Below, in pieces: positions 18,479 through 28,841 of a stretch of DNA of 64,000 nt (within the stretch, counting starts at the first letter, position 1; the number at the start of each line of letters is the position of its first letter). The notes under the pieces are model-generated. The model worked only from the letters and a program-made list of their open reading frames with translations, was not told where the DNA came from and did no database searches. Position numbers and translations under genes: made by a program. Location of the stretch: contig NZ_JANUCA010000001.1 of the NCBI RefSeq assembly GCF_024807145.1, forward strand, positions 62,001 through 126,000, written 5' to 3'. This stretch comes from Microbacterium sp. AK031. GTDB taxonomy: Bacteria; Actinomycetota; Actinomycetes; Actinomycetales; Microbacteriaceae.

Positions 18479-18497
18479 GTCGTCGCAAAGGAGCATT

Positions 18498-19748
18498 ATG
18501 AACCGCACGCAGACGCGTACGAAGTGGCTTGCCGGCATCGCGCTGGTCGGTGCCTCGGCGCTTGTGATCACGGGCTGCAGCACGCCCGCGCCCGAATCGG
18601 CTGAAGAGCCCGGCGGCGACCGTCCGGCCGAGGTCGACCTGACGCTCCAGCTGGGCTCGTTGCTTCCCTCCACGGGCTCGCTGTCCTTCCTCGGTGCGCC
18701 GATGGAGGCCGGTGTGCAGCTCGCCGTCTCCGAGATCAACGAGGCAGGCGCCGGCATCACCGTCGAGCTCACCACCGCTGACGAGGGAGACCTCGACAAC
18801 AAGGCGTACGAGACGTCGATCACCAACTTGCAGAGTGCCGGCATCACCGCGATGGTCGGAGCTGCGTCCTCGAGCGTGACGAAGCTGATCCTCGACGGCA
18901 ACGCCGGATCAGGCATCCTCACCGTCTCGCCGTCGAACACCTCGGCGGACTTCACGGGCATCAACCCGCTGTACTTCCGCACCGCACCGAGCGACAACCT
19001 GCAGGGTGAAGTGCTCGGCAACCAGATCGCTGAAGACGGACACAAGACGCTCGGCATCATCTACCAGAACGACCCCTATGGCACGGGCCTGTTCGAGGCC
19101 ATCAAGGCCACGTTCGAGGGCACCGGCGGCGAGGTCGTCGGCGAAGCGTCGTACAACCAGGGCGACGGACAGTTCAACGCCCAGGTGCAGACGATCGCTG
19201 CCTCGAACCCGGATGCTGTCGCCATCGTGTCGTACGACCAGTTCGCCACGATCGCCCCGCTGCTCGGCAACGCGGGCGTCGACACCGGCGCACTGTACCT
19301 GGTCGACGGAAACCTGAAGGACTGGCCAGACCTCGGTGTGAGCCTTGAGGGTTCGAAGGGTACCCGCGCGGGTGCTGAGCTGCCCGACGACTTCATCGAT
19401 CAGCTGAACGAGGTCTGGACCGCTGAGGGCAACGACCCGATCGACGCCCTGACCTACTCGGCCGAGGCATACGACGCCACGATCCTCATCGCCCTCGCGG
19501 CGCTGCAGGCCGTGTCCGTCGAGGGTGAGGACATCGCCGGCGCCATGCAGGAGGTCTCGGGAGGTTCCGGTGAGGGTGAGAAGTGCACCAGCTTCGCTGA
19601 GTGCGCCGAGATCATCAACGGTGGAGGCACTGCCGACTACGACGGCTACTCCGGCGACGTCACGTTCGACGACGACAACGACCCGGCGGGTGCCGCGATC
19701 GGCGTCTACGAGTTCGACGCCGAGAACGTGCAGACACGCATCAAGTAA
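18498..19748 (+). CDS. Branched-chain amino acid-type ABC transporter substrate-binding lipoprotein
   Basis: 416 aa. Lipoprotein signal peptide with lipobox VITG-C27, so it is anchored on the outside of the cell membrane. The rest is a periplasmic-binding-protein type I fold of the LivK group: GSLLPSTGSLSFLG at the start of the domain, then VSPSNTSADFT and the IIYQNDPYGTGLFEAI segment. AAGGAG lies six bases before the ATG. It lies about 1.2 kb from, and faces, the liv permease/ATPase genes at 20953-24981 and is the likely binding protein for that transporter. The substrate (branched-chain amino acid, amide or other) cannot be told. Confidence 0.9.
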   Translation: MNRTQTRTKWLAGIALVGASALVITGCSTPAPESAEEPGGDRPAEVDLTLQLGSLLPSTGSLSFLGAPMEAGVQLAVSEINEAGAGITVELTTADEGDLDNKAYETSITNLQSAGITAMVGAASSSVTKLILDGNAGSGILTVSPSNTSADFTGINPLYFRTAPSDNLQGEVLGNQIAEDGHKTLGIIYQNDPYGTGLFEAIKATFEGTGGEVVGEASYNQGDGQFNAQVQTIAASNPDAVAIVSYDQFATIAPLLGNAGVDTGALYLVDGNLKDWPDLGVSLEGSKGTRAGAELPDDFIDQLNEVWTAEGNDPIDALTYSAEAYDATILIALAALQAVSVEGEDIAGAMQEVSGGSGEGEKCTSFAECAEIINGGGTADYDGYSGDVTFDDDNDPAGAAIGVYEFDAENVQTRIK

Positions 19749-19758
19749 CACCCATTGA

Positions 19759-19793
19759 GAAGGGCCTCCGGATGCAGCATCCGGAGGCCCTTC
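19759..19793 (+). terminator. Strong terminator hairpin after the binding-protein gene
   Basis: A 17-bp perfect stem (19759-19775 with 19777-19793) with a one-base gap at the tip, followed by TTCG. The top of the stem is GGATGC/GCATCC. Confidence 0.9.
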
Positions 19794-19829
19794 TTCGTGT
19801 GTCGTCGCGGGATCGCCGAGTAGGGCGGC

Positions 19830-19909
19830 ACACCTGTCAGTCGAAGTCACACTTGTCAGTGCGAATCACCGGACATCGGCTGACATCCGTGATTCGGACT
19901 GACAAGTGT
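19830..19909 (+). repeat. 80-bp palindromic repeat, copy D
   Basis: Half-sites ACACCTGTCAG, ACACTTGTCAG, CTGACATCCGT and CTGACAAGTGT with spacers 8-20-8. It lies in the convergent gap between the terminator at 19793 and the epimerase stop at 19939, so it is not at a promoter. Confidence 0.83.
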
Positions 19910-19938
19910 GCCCCGGGCGGCACGTGCACGGGAGACGT

Positions 19939-20928
19939 TCAGCCGACGGCTGCCGCGTACGCGGCGAGGCGATCGAACTGGGCGTCGCGGTCGGCATCGA
20001 CGACCTGGGCCTCCGGGTGATTGTCGTGGTGCGCGAGGATACGGCGCGCGCCCTCATCGAACGTGATCGTCGTCGCGAACTCCGGCACCAGGGCCTGCAC
20101 CTTCGAATTGTCGAACACGATCGAATGCGCCTTGTCGCCCAGCAGCGTCGGGCCGATCTCTGGCGTCAGCGCGGCGATCGCGTCGGATGCGACATGCACG
20201 AGTTCGGGCGACGAGACCCCTGCCGCATCTGCGAGCCATCCGTAGATCTGGTTCCACGTGGGCGCATGCGAACCCGTGATCGTGTGCGCCTCTCCGATCG
20301 CCTCCGAGCGACCCACGAGTCCGGTGAAGGCGACGGCGAAGTCGTCCGAGTGCGTGATGGTCCACAGGCTCGTCCCGTCGCCGTGCACGATGACCGGTCG
20401 GCCGGCGCGCATGCGGGCGATGTCAGTCCAGCCGCCGAGCGTCGGGATCGACTGCTCGTCATACGTGTGCGACGGCCGCACCACTGTGACGGGCAGACCC
20501 CGCTCGCGGTGTGCGCCGAACAGCAGGTCCTCGCAGGCGATCTTGTCGCGCGAGTACTGCCAGAACGGATTCTCCAAGGGCGTCTGCTCGGTGATCGGCA
20601 GCCGCGCCGGCGGCTTCTGATAGGCGGATGCTGAACTGATGAAGATGTACTGTCCGGTATGTCCCTCGAACACGCCCAGGTTCCGCTCGAGGTCGGCAGG
20701 GGTGAACGAGAGGAAGTCGGCGACGGTGTCGAACTCGCGTCCACCGAGCGCCGCCGTCAACGCCGCCGCATCATGGATGTCCGCAGAGATGACGGTCACG
20801 CCATCCGGCAGCGCACGCCGTGCGCTTCCTCGGTTGACGACGGTCACGTCGTGACCGCGCTCGATCGAACGGCGTACGCACGCCGCGCTGATGGTCCCGG
20901 TGCCGCCCAGATACAGAATGCTCGTCAT
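19939..20928 (-). CDS. NAD-dependent epimerase/dehydratase family protein
   Basis: 329 aa. Extended SDR with the Rossmann motif YLGGTGTISAACV at the N-terminus, SSASAYQKP, and the YxxxK catalytic pair in YSRDK. The family includes nucleotide-sugar epimerases and RNA-binding relatives; no specific substrate is evident. Start ATG 20928 is seven bases after TAGGCT on the minus strand. It lies downstream of livF in the same direction but appears to have its own promoter. Confidence 0.82.
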   Translation of the reverse strand: MTSILYLGGTGTISAACVRRSIERGHDVTVVNRGSARRALPDGVTVISADIHDAAALTAALGGREFDTVADFLSFTPADLERNLGVFEGHTGQYIFISSASAYQKPPARLPITEQTPLENPFWQYSRDKIACEDLLFGAHRERGLPVTVVRPSHTYDEQSIPTLGGWTDIARMRAGRPVIVHGDGTSLWTITHSDDFAVAFTGLVGRSEAIGEAHTITGSHAPTWNQIYGWLADAAGVSSPELVHVASDAIAALTPEIGPTLLGDKAHSIVFDNSKVQALVPEFATTITFDEGARRILAHHDNHPEAQVVDADRDAQFDRLAAYAAAVG

Positions 20929-20935
20929 GAGGACG

Positions 20936-20941
20936 AGCCTA
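20936..20941 (-). promoter_or_regulatory. -10 hexamer of leaderless epimerase gene
   Basis: TAGGCT on the minus strand, seven bases before the ATG at 20928. Its -35 region would lie in the 3' end of livF. Confidence 0.5.
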
Positions 20942-20952
20942 GGGGAGGAGGA

Positions 20953-21702
20953 TCACGCGGCGTCTCCGAGAGTGCCGAGGTACAGACCGATCACCTTCGG
21001 ATCGTTCAGCAGGTCGCGGCCGGTGCCCTCGTGCGCGTCGCGGCCCTGATCGAGCACGTAGCCACGGTCGCAGATCTGCAGGCAGCGGCGTGCGTTCTGC
21101 TCGACCATGATCGTGGTGACGCCGGCCTTGTTGATGTCGGAGACGCGGATGAACGCGTCATCCTGCCGCACAGGGGACAGGCCCGCCGACGGCTCGTCGA
21201 GCAGCAGTACCGACGGATCCATCATCAGTGCGCGCGACATCGCGACCATCTGGCGCTCGCCGCCAGACAGGGAGCCGGCGCGTTGCTTCAACCTGGTACC
21301 CAGTTCCGCGAAGATACTGCTGACGAACTCCAGCCGTTCGGTGTAGATCTTGGGGTTCTGGTAGAGCCCCATCTGCAGGTTCTCCTCGATCGTCAGCGAC
21401 GGGAACACGTTGTTCGTCTGCGGCACGAACGCCACACCTCGTCGGACGAGCTTGTCGGCCTTCAGGCCCACGATGCTCTCGCCGTTGACCGTGATCTCGC
21501 CGCCGCGCACCTGCACCATCCCGAAGATGGCCTTCAGCAGCGTCGACTTGCCGGCCCCGTTCGGGCCGATGATGCCGATCAGCTCGCCCTTGCGGGCGAT
21601 GAGATTCGCGCCGTTGAGGATGTTCACGCCGGGCAGATAGCCGGCGTGCACATCGGTCATCTCGACGACGACGTCTCGTGAGTCGAAGGTGTCCGCGGTC
21701 AT
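20953..21702 (-). CDS. livF: ABC transporter ATP-binding protein, LivF type
   Basis: 249 aa. P-loop GPNGAGKST, signature LSGGERQMVAMSRALM and Walker B VLLLDEPSAGLSP. It starts with DVHAGYLPGVNILNG, typical of LivF. One of two cytoplasmic ATPases of the liv-type importer; its ATG overlaps the livG stop by four bases. Last gene of the livHMGF operon. Confidence 0.92.
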   Translation of the reverse strand: MTADTFDSRDVVVEMTDVHAGYLPGVNILNGANLIARKGELIGIIGPNGAGKSTLLKAIFGMVQVRGGEITVNGESIVGLKADKLVRRGVAFVPQTNNVFPSLTIEENLQMGLYQNPKIYTERLEFVSSIFAELGTRLKQRAGSLSGGERQMVAMSRALMMDPSVLLLDEPSAGLSPVRQDDAFIRVSDINKAGVTTIMVEQNARRCLQICDRGYVLDQGRDAHEGTGRDLLNDPKVIGLYLGTLGDAA

Positions 21703-22694
21703 GACTTCCCCTCCCCGGGGCTCTCGATCTCTGCTTCCGCCTCGGCTTCGATCTGCTCACGCAGCTCGGCGGCCGCGGCATCCGAGATCACCGGCATCCG
21801 CCCGGTGACGGCGCCGAGATCGACGTCCTGATGCGCACCGAGGTAGGCATCGACGACGGCCGGGTCGTCCATGACGGTGCTCGGCGGGCCCTCCGCGACG
21901 ACGCGACCCTCGGCCATCACGACCACCCAGTCGGCGATGTGGCGCACCATGTGCATGTCGTGCTCGACGAAGAGCACCGTCATGCCGAGGTCCTTCAGAT
22001 CGAGGATGTGCTCGAGCAGCGATTGCGTCAGCGCCGGGTTGACGCCGGCCATCGGCTCGTCGAGCATGACCAGCGACGGATCGCTCATCAGCGCCCGCGC
22101 CATCTCGAGCAGCTTGCGCTGCCCACCCGAGAGCGAAGCCGCGAAGTCCTTCTCCTTGGTATCGAGCTTGAATCGGATGAGCAGTTCGCGCGCTCGTTCT
22201 TCGATCTCGGCGTCCTGCGCGCGCCACAGGAAGGGGAAGAGACTCGACCAGAACCCCTCGCCGCGCTGACCCGTCGCTCCGAGCTTCATGTTCTCGAGCA
22301 CGGTCAGCAGCGACAGCGACTTGGTGAGCTGGAACGTGCGCACCTGCCCCATGCGGGCGACCTTGAACGAGGGCACGCCCGACAGGTTCTTGCCCTCGAA
22401 CGACCACGTTCCGGCGTTCGGCTTGTCGAATCCGCACAGGAGGTTGAACAGCGTCGTCTTGCCGGCACCGTTGGGGCCGATCAGCGCCGTGATGGCGCCA
22501 CGGGGGATCTCGACATGGTCGACGTCGACCGCGGTCAGGCCGCCGAAGTGCCGCTTCACACCGTCGGCGACGAGGATCGGGTCGACCTTCGCGACACCGG
22601 GCTCTGCCGGGCCCTTCGCGAGCCCTGTGGTCTTGGGCCGAGCGATACTGCCCGTTGCGGGCGTGGATTCGTTTGGCATTGCGTTACTTGACAA
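21699..22694 (-). CDS. livG: ABC transporter ATP-binding protein, LivG type
   Basis: 331 aa, about 75 longer than a minimal LivG because of extra residues at both ends (a polar N-terminal 40 and an acidic C-terminal tail of Glu/Ala). P-loop GPNGAGKTTLFNLL, signature LSGGQRKLLEMARALM and Walker B LVMLDEPMAGVNP, with the LivG-type histidine switch FVEHDMHMV. Overlaps the end of livM by 11 bases. Confidence 0.92.
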   Translation of the reverse strand: MSSNAMPNESTPATGSIARPKTTGLAKGPAEPGVAKVDPILVADGVKRHFGGLTAVDVDHVEIPRGAITALIGPNGAGKTTLFNLLCGFDKPNAGTWSFEGKNLSGVPSFKVARMGQVRTFQLTKSLSLLTVLENMKLGATGQRGEGFWSSLFPFLWRAQDAEIEERARELLIRFKLDTKEKDFAASLSGGQRKLLEMARALMSDPSLVMLDEPMAGVNPALTQSLLEHILDLKDLGMTVLFVEHDMHMVRHIADWVVVMAEGRVVAEGPPSTVMDDPAVVDAYLGAHQDVDLGAVTGRMPVISDAAAAELREQIEAEAEAEIESPGEGKS

Positions 22695-23661
22695 AGGTCA
22701 TCTCCCTCTTGTTTCCGAGGATGCCCTGCGGCCGGAAGATCACGATCAGCATCAGCACCACGCCGATCACGATGTAGCGCACCACATCGGCCTGGTTCGT
22801 GGTCATCGGCAGAGCGCCGATGCGCGCCATCTCCGGCAGCAGCCCGCCGAGGAAGGCGAACACGACCCAGAACAGCACGGCTCCCAGCGTGGGGCCGAAG
22901 ACTGTCGCCGCTCCTCCCAGCAGCAGGATCGTCCACAGGAAGAACGTCAGCGAGGTCGAGTAGCTGCCGGGGATCACGGCGGACGGCAGGACGAAGACGA
23001 TGCCGCCGAGGGCGCCGATGACGCCACCGACCACGAGCGCCTGCATCTTGTAGGCGAAGACGTTCTTGCCGAGCGAGCGCACGGCGTCCTCATCCTCACG
23101 GATGCCCTTGAGCACGCGCCCCCACGGGCTGCGCATCAGCGCCCACACGAGCAGCACAGATACGGCGAGCACCAGCAGGCCGAACACGCGCACCCAGAGG
23201 TCGTTCTCGTTGTACGTCCACGGACCGAAGCCGTATACGCCGGGCGGGAACGGGTTCATGTCGCGGAAGCTCTGGTGGTACCCCGAGAGCCCGCCGGCCG
23301 AGTTGGTCCATTCGCGGAACAGGTCGGTGAGGAAGAGCAGCCGCACCACCTCGGCGGTCGCGATCGTCGCGATGGCGAGGTAGTCGGCTCGCAGGCGCAG
23401 GGTCGGGATACCGAGGACCAGAGCGAACGCCGCACCGGCGAGAACGCCCACGAACACGCCTGCCCACCAGGGGAACCCGAAGCTGAGGATCGAGATCGCG
23501 TACCCGTAGCCGCCGACCGCCATGAAGGCGGCCATGCCGAAGTTGAGCAGCCCGCCGTAGCCGAAGTGCACCGCGAGTCCGGTCGCGGCGAGCGCGTACG
23601 CGATCGTGGTGGGGCTGAACAGGTACGAGGCGGTGTTGCCGAAGATGTTTCCGAAGTCCAT
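22684..23661 (-). CDS. livM: Branched-chain amino acid-type ABC permease, LivM
   Basis: 325 aa with about eight to ten membrane helices. LNFGMAAFMAVGGYGYA near the N-terminus and the GRVLKGIREDEDAVRSLGKNVFAYK loop are LivM hallmarks; the latter contacts the ATPases. It starts three bases after the livH stop. Confidence 0.92.
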   Translation of the reverse strand: MDFGNIFGNTASYLFSPTTIAYALAATGLAVHFGYGGLLNFGMAAFMAVGGYGYAISILSFGFPWWAGVFVGVLAGAAFALVLGIPTLRLRADYLAIATIATAEVVRLLFLTDLFREWTNSAGGLSGYHQSFRDMNPFPPGVYGFGPWTYNENDLWVRVFGLLVLAVSVLLVWALMRSPWGRVLKGIREDEDAVRSLGKNVFAYKMQALVVGGVIGALGGIVFVLPSAVIPGSYSTSLTFFLWTILLLGGAATVFGPTLGAVLFWVVFAFLGGLLPEMARIGALPMTTNQADVVRYIVIGVVLMLIVIFRPQGILGNKREMTFVK

Positions 23662-23664
23662 GCG

Positions 23665-24981
23665 TCAGCCCAGCCTTTCCCTGCGCCCGAGCAGGCCTTG
23701 CGGCCTGACGAGAAGGATCACGATCAGCGCGACCAGTGCGGTGGCGTACTTGAGATCAGATGGCACTCCCAGCAGCGTCGAGACCTCGACGGCGAGGCCG
23801 ACGATGATCGAGCCGATGAGCGCGCCGATGGCGGAGCCGAGACCGCCGAGCGTGATGGCGCAGAAGATGAGCAGCAGCATCTGCATGCCCATGTCCCACT
23901 TCACGCCGGGGCGGAAGTACGCCCACAGCACGCCGGAGATCGCGGCGAGCACTCCTGCGAGCACCCAGACGATCCGCACGACCTTGTCGACGTCGATTCC
24001 GGATGCCGCGGCCAGCTGCGGATTGTCGGAGATGGCCCTGGTGGCCTTGCCGACCCTCGTGCGGGTGAGGAAGAAGGCCACACCGAGGATGACGACGAGG
24101 CTCGTGCCCATGCCGATCATGTCGATGTACGACAGTGAGATCGGCCCGAACTTGATCGGCGCAGGACTCGCTCCCTGCAGCTGGAACGTGCTGCCGCCGA
24201 CCATGTACTGCAGGACGTAGCGCAGGGCGAGCGAGAGGCCGATGCTGACGATCATCAGCTGCACGATGCCGAGGCCTCTTCGTCGCAGCGGACGCCAGAG
24301 TCCGGCATCCAGTGCCAGACCCAGCAGGCCACCGCCGATCACCGCGGCGATGATCCCGAGCCAGAGGGGCAGCTGCCAGAAAGTGGTGAAGAGCAGTGCG
24401 ACGACCGCACCCCAGGTGACCATCTCACCGTGGGCGAAGTTCGACAGGCGGGTGGTGCCGTAGATGAGGGCGGCGCCCATGGACGCGAGTCCCAGCAGCA
24501 GTCCGAAGTTCAGCCCGCCGACGATGCGGGAGAGCAGCTGATCGATGAACGACGTCGTCTCCCGCACGCCTTCACCCAGGAAGAGATTCACGATCTTCGT
24601 GTTCGTGAGCGCGAACTCGACCTCCTGCGAGGCGGAGTCACCTTCGACGATCACGCCCTCCGGGAGCGTGTCCTCGTCGACGGTGAGGGTGTAGGCGTCC
24701 TTCTCCGGAACGTAGAGTCGCCATTTGCCTTCGGCATCGGTCTCGGTGTCGGCGTCGAAGCCGTTCCCCTCGATCTTGACGGTGACGTCGGGGATCGGTT
24801 CGTCATCGAACGTGATCACCCCGGCGAAGTAGAAATCTGTGACTTCCTGGCCGTCGTCCGTCTCGTCTGCGAGAGCGGATGCCGGTGGTTGGAGCACCAG
24901 AGCTGATAAAGCGATCAGCACGCCGAGGAACGCGACCAACCATGGCCGGACGCGACGGACGGCTGTAGACGTGGGTCCCAC
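23665..24981 (-). CDS. livH: LivH-type ABC permease with exported N-terminal SpaA/prealbumin-like domain
   Basis: 438 aa from the GTG at 24981, chosen because GGAGGTT precedes it; the open frame continues upstream to 25122 without a better start. Standard LivH is about 290-300 aa. Here an N-terminal signal-like helix (residues about 12-38) is followed by about 85 residues outside the cell (DFYFAGVITFDDEPIPDVTVKI, DTETDAEGKWRLYVPEK), a pattern of carboxypeptidase-regulatory-like or SpaA beta-sandwich domains. The permease then begins at LNFGLLLGLASMGAALIYGTTRL, with the GRATRAISDNP-type coupling loop (GKATRAISDNPQLAAASGI). The outside domain could contact the binding protein or cell wall. First gene of livHMGF. 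Confidence 0.85.
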   Translation of the reverse strand: MGPTSTAVRRVRPWLVAFLGVLIALSALVLQPPASALADETDDGQEVTDFYFAGVITFDDEPIPDVTVKIEGNGFDADTETDAEGKWRLYVPEKDAYTLTVDEDTLPEGVIVEGDSASQEVEFALTNTKIVNLFLGEGVRETTSFIDQLLSRIVGGLNFGLLLGLASMGAALIYGTTRLSNFAHGEMVTWGAVVALLFTTFWQLPLWLGIIAAVIGGGLLGLALDAGLWRPLRRRGLGIVQLMIVSIGLSLALRYVLQYMVGGSTFQLQGASPAPIKFGPISLSYIDMIGMGTSLVVILGVAFFLTRTRVGKATRAISDNPQLAAASGIDVDKVVRIVWVLAGVLAAISGVLWAYFRPGVKWDMGMQMLLLIFCAITLGGLGSAIGALIGSIIVGLAVEVSTLLGVPSDLKYATALVALIVILLVRPQGLLGRRERLG

Positions 24982-25086
24982 GCAACCTCCACTGTGAGTG
25001 CTCGCCGCGGCTTCGGGTCGACTGCGGGCTGGGTTTGAGCGTAGTGCGGGAATCGGCGATTCACTAGCCACGCGGCCGATTGTTGA

Positions 25087-26712
<1,626 letters not shown>

Positions 26713-26723
26713 ACCTTCTTCGA

Positions 26724-26757
26724 CGAAAGGGCGGATGCGGCGGCATCCGCCCTTTCG
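26724..26757 (+). terminator. Terminator after guaB
   Basis: A 15-bp perfect stem (26724-26738 with 26743-26757) with a GGCG loop; the top of the stem is GGATGC/GCATCC. Ends in CTTTCG. Confidence 0.88.
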
Positions 26758-26775
26758 TGTGTCCGAGCATCGGCG

Positions 26776-26781
26776 TAGCGT
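26776..26781 (+). promoter_or_regulatory. -10 hexamer of leaderless DUF2277 gene
   Basis: TAGCGT six bases before the ATG at 26788. Confidence 0.45.
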
Positions 26782-26787
26782 GCTGGC

Positions 26788-27102
26788 ATGTGCCGTAACA
26801 TCGTCCCGTTGAACAACCTGGAGCCCGCCGCGACCGACGAGGAATGTCACGATGCGGCAGTGCAGTTCGTGCGCAAGATCTCCGGAACGAACGCACCGTC
26901 GAGAGCCAATCAGGCGGTCTTCGATCGTGCTGTCGAAGAGATCGCGCAGGCGACCCGTGCTCTTCTCGACGGCCTCGTCACCTCTGCGCCGCCGAAGAAC
27001 CGCGAGCAGGAGGCGTCCAAGCGCCGCGCCCGCTCTGCCGAGCGCTATGAGGCGATCCGGGTCTTCCAGGAGGAGAAGCGCGCTGTGCGCGCCACGACCT
27101 GA
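26788..27102 (+). CDS. DUF2277 family protein
   Basis: 104 aa. It has the family's start MCRNIVPLNNLEPAATDEE and the VQFVRKISG segment, then a helical, highly charged C-terminus. Function unknown. Leaderless promoter. It is followed three bases later by the truncated ABC-F remnant. Confidence 0.85.
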   Translation: MCRNIVPLNNLEPAATDEECHDAAVQFVRKISGTNAPSRANQAVFDRAVEEIAQATRALLDGLVTSAPPKNREQEASKRRARSAERYEAIRVFQEEKRAVRATT

Positions 27103-27105
27103 GGC

Positions 27106-27669
27106 GTGCTCGCCCGAGGCGGCACGGATCCCGACCCGACCCTCGGCCACGTCACTTCCACGGGCGAGCAGGTGGATGCTGTCGCCTACACCGGTCGGGC
27201 GACTCTCGGCGCCCGCGTGGTGCCCGGCCTGTTCGCGCAGACGCACGCGCACCCGGAGTTCGTCGGACGCACGCTGCTCGAGGTGCTGCACCGCGGCGAC
27301 GAGCGCAGGGCGGGGATGCCGCGAGAGGCCGCGAGCTCGGCCCTCGATCGCTACGGACTGGTGCGACAGGCGCAGCAGACGTTCGACTCGCTCTCCGGCG
27401 GGCAGCAGGCGCGGTTCCAGGTGCTGCTGCTGGAGCTCTCCGGCGCGACGCTGCTGCTCCTCGACGAGCCGACGGACAACCTCGATCTCGAATCGGCGGA
27501 GGCGCTGGAGGAAGCGCTCACCCGGTTCGAGGGCACGGTGCTCGCCGTGACGCACGACCGCTGGTTCGCCCGCTCTTTAGATCGATTCCTGGTCTTCGAG
27601 GCTGACGGCGACGTCTACGAGTCGGATGCCCCGGTGTGGGACGAGCAACGCGTCGCGCGGGCGCGCTGA
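27106..27669 (+). pseudogene. Remnant of an ABC-F ATPase (C-terminal part only)
   Basis: 187 codons from a GTG, against about 530 for an intact ABC-F protein. It keeps the second ABC domain's signature LSGGQQARFQ, Walker B LLLLDEPTDNLDLES and the switch VTHDRWFARSL, but the whole first ABC domain, the linker and the second Walker A are gone. The junction with the preceding gene lies around 27103-27130. Without a P-loop it cannot bind ATP in the normal way. Most likely a deletion remnant; translation as a short protein is possible. Confidence 0.8.
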
Positions 27670-27707
27670 CCCGGGACCACGGCATCCGGGACTTCCCGCG
27701 GGCCGGG

Positions 27708-27713
27708 TAGGCT
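27708..27713 (+). promoter_or_regulatory. -10 hexamer of leaderless guaB3-like gene
   Basis: TAGGCT six bases before the GTG at 27720. Confidence 0.55.
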
Positions 27714-27719
27714 GGACGG

Positions 27720-28841
27720 GTGAGCATGGACATCGAACTCGGCCGAGGCAAGCGTGCGCGTCGCGCGTACACGTTCGACGACATCGCGGTGGTACCGTCG
27801 CGGCGAACCCGGAACCCGGAAGACGTCTCGACCGGCTGGTCGATCGACGCCTACCAGTTCGACACCCCGATCATCGGTGCGCCGATGGACTCGGTCGTCA
27901 GCCCCAAGACGGCGATCATGTTGGGCAAGCTCGGCGGCCTCGGCGTGCTCGACCTCGAGGGCGTCTGGACGCGCTACGAAGACCCAGAGCCGCTGCTCGC
28001 AGAGATCGCCGGTCTTCCGTCCGCCAAGGCGACAGTGCGGATGCAGCAGCTGTACTCCGAGCCGATCAAGCCCGAGCTCATCAAGGCCCGCCTCGCCGAG
28101 ATCCGCGAAGCGGGCGTCACGGTCGCGGGCTCCCTCACGCCGCAGCGCACCCAGGAGCTCTACGAGACCGTGGTCGCAGCCGGCGTCGACCTGTTCGTCA
28201 TCCGCGGCACGACCGTCTCGGCCGAGCACGTCTCTAGCGTCGCAGAACCGCTGAACCTGAAGAAGTTCATCTACGACCTCGACGTCCCCGTGATCGTCGG
28301 CGGCGCAGCCACCTACACGGCGGCGCTTCACCTGATGCGCACTGGCGCGGCCGGTGTGCTCGTCGGATTCGGCGGGGGAGCGGCGTCCACCACTCGTGCG
28401 GTTCTCGGCATCCACGCCCCGATGGCGACCGCCGTCTCGGACGTCGCCGCAGCCCGCCGAGACTACCTCGACGAGTCGGGCGGACGCTACGTGCACGTGA
28501 TCGCAGACGGCGGCGTCGGCACGTCCGGCGACATCGTCAAGGCGCTCGCCATGGGCGCGGATGCCGTCATGCTCGGCGTCGCGCTGGCGCGGGCGACAGA
28601 TGCTCCCGGCCACGGCTTCCACTGGGGCCCTGAGGCGCACCACTCGCAGCTTCCCCGCGGCCGCCGCGTCGCCGTCGAAGGCATCGCGACGCTCGAGGAG
28701 ATCCTCTACGGGCCCGCGCCGGTCGCAGACGGAACAGCGAACCTCATCGGGGCTCTGCGCAAGTCGATGGCGACCACCGGATACTCCGACCTCAAGGAGT
28801 TCCAGCGCGTCGAGGTCGTGCTCGCGCCGTACCACTCTTGA
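27720..28841 (+). CDS. guaB3: GuaB3-type IMP dehydrogenase family protein
   Basis: 373 aa with an IMPDH barrel ([48 protein letters not shown]) but no CBS domains. The segment equivalent to the catalytic-Cys loop reads RGTTVSAEH, with no cysteine, so normal IMP dehydrogenation is unlikely. Such paralogues are widespread in actinobacteria beside guaB; their reaction is not settled. The stop overlaps the SURF1 gene start (TTGA). Confidence 0.88.
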   Translation: MSMDIELGRGKRARRAYTFDDIAVVPSRRTRNPEDVSTGWSIDAYQFDTPIIGAPMDSVVSPKTAIMLGKLGGLGVLDLEGVWTRYEDPEPLLAEIAGLPSAKATVRMQQLYSEPIKPELIKARLAEIREAGVTVAGSLTPQRTQELYETVVAAGVDLFVIRGTTVSAEHVSSVAEPLNLKKFIYDLDVPVIVGGAATYTAALHLMRTGAAGVLVGFGGGAASTTRAVLGIHAPMATAVSDVAAARRDYLDESGGRYVHVIADGGVGTSGDIVKALAMGADAVMLGVALARATDAPGHGFHWGPEAHHSQLPRGRRVAVEGIATLEEILYGPAPVADGTANLIGALRKSMATTGYSDLKEFQRVEVVLAPYHS

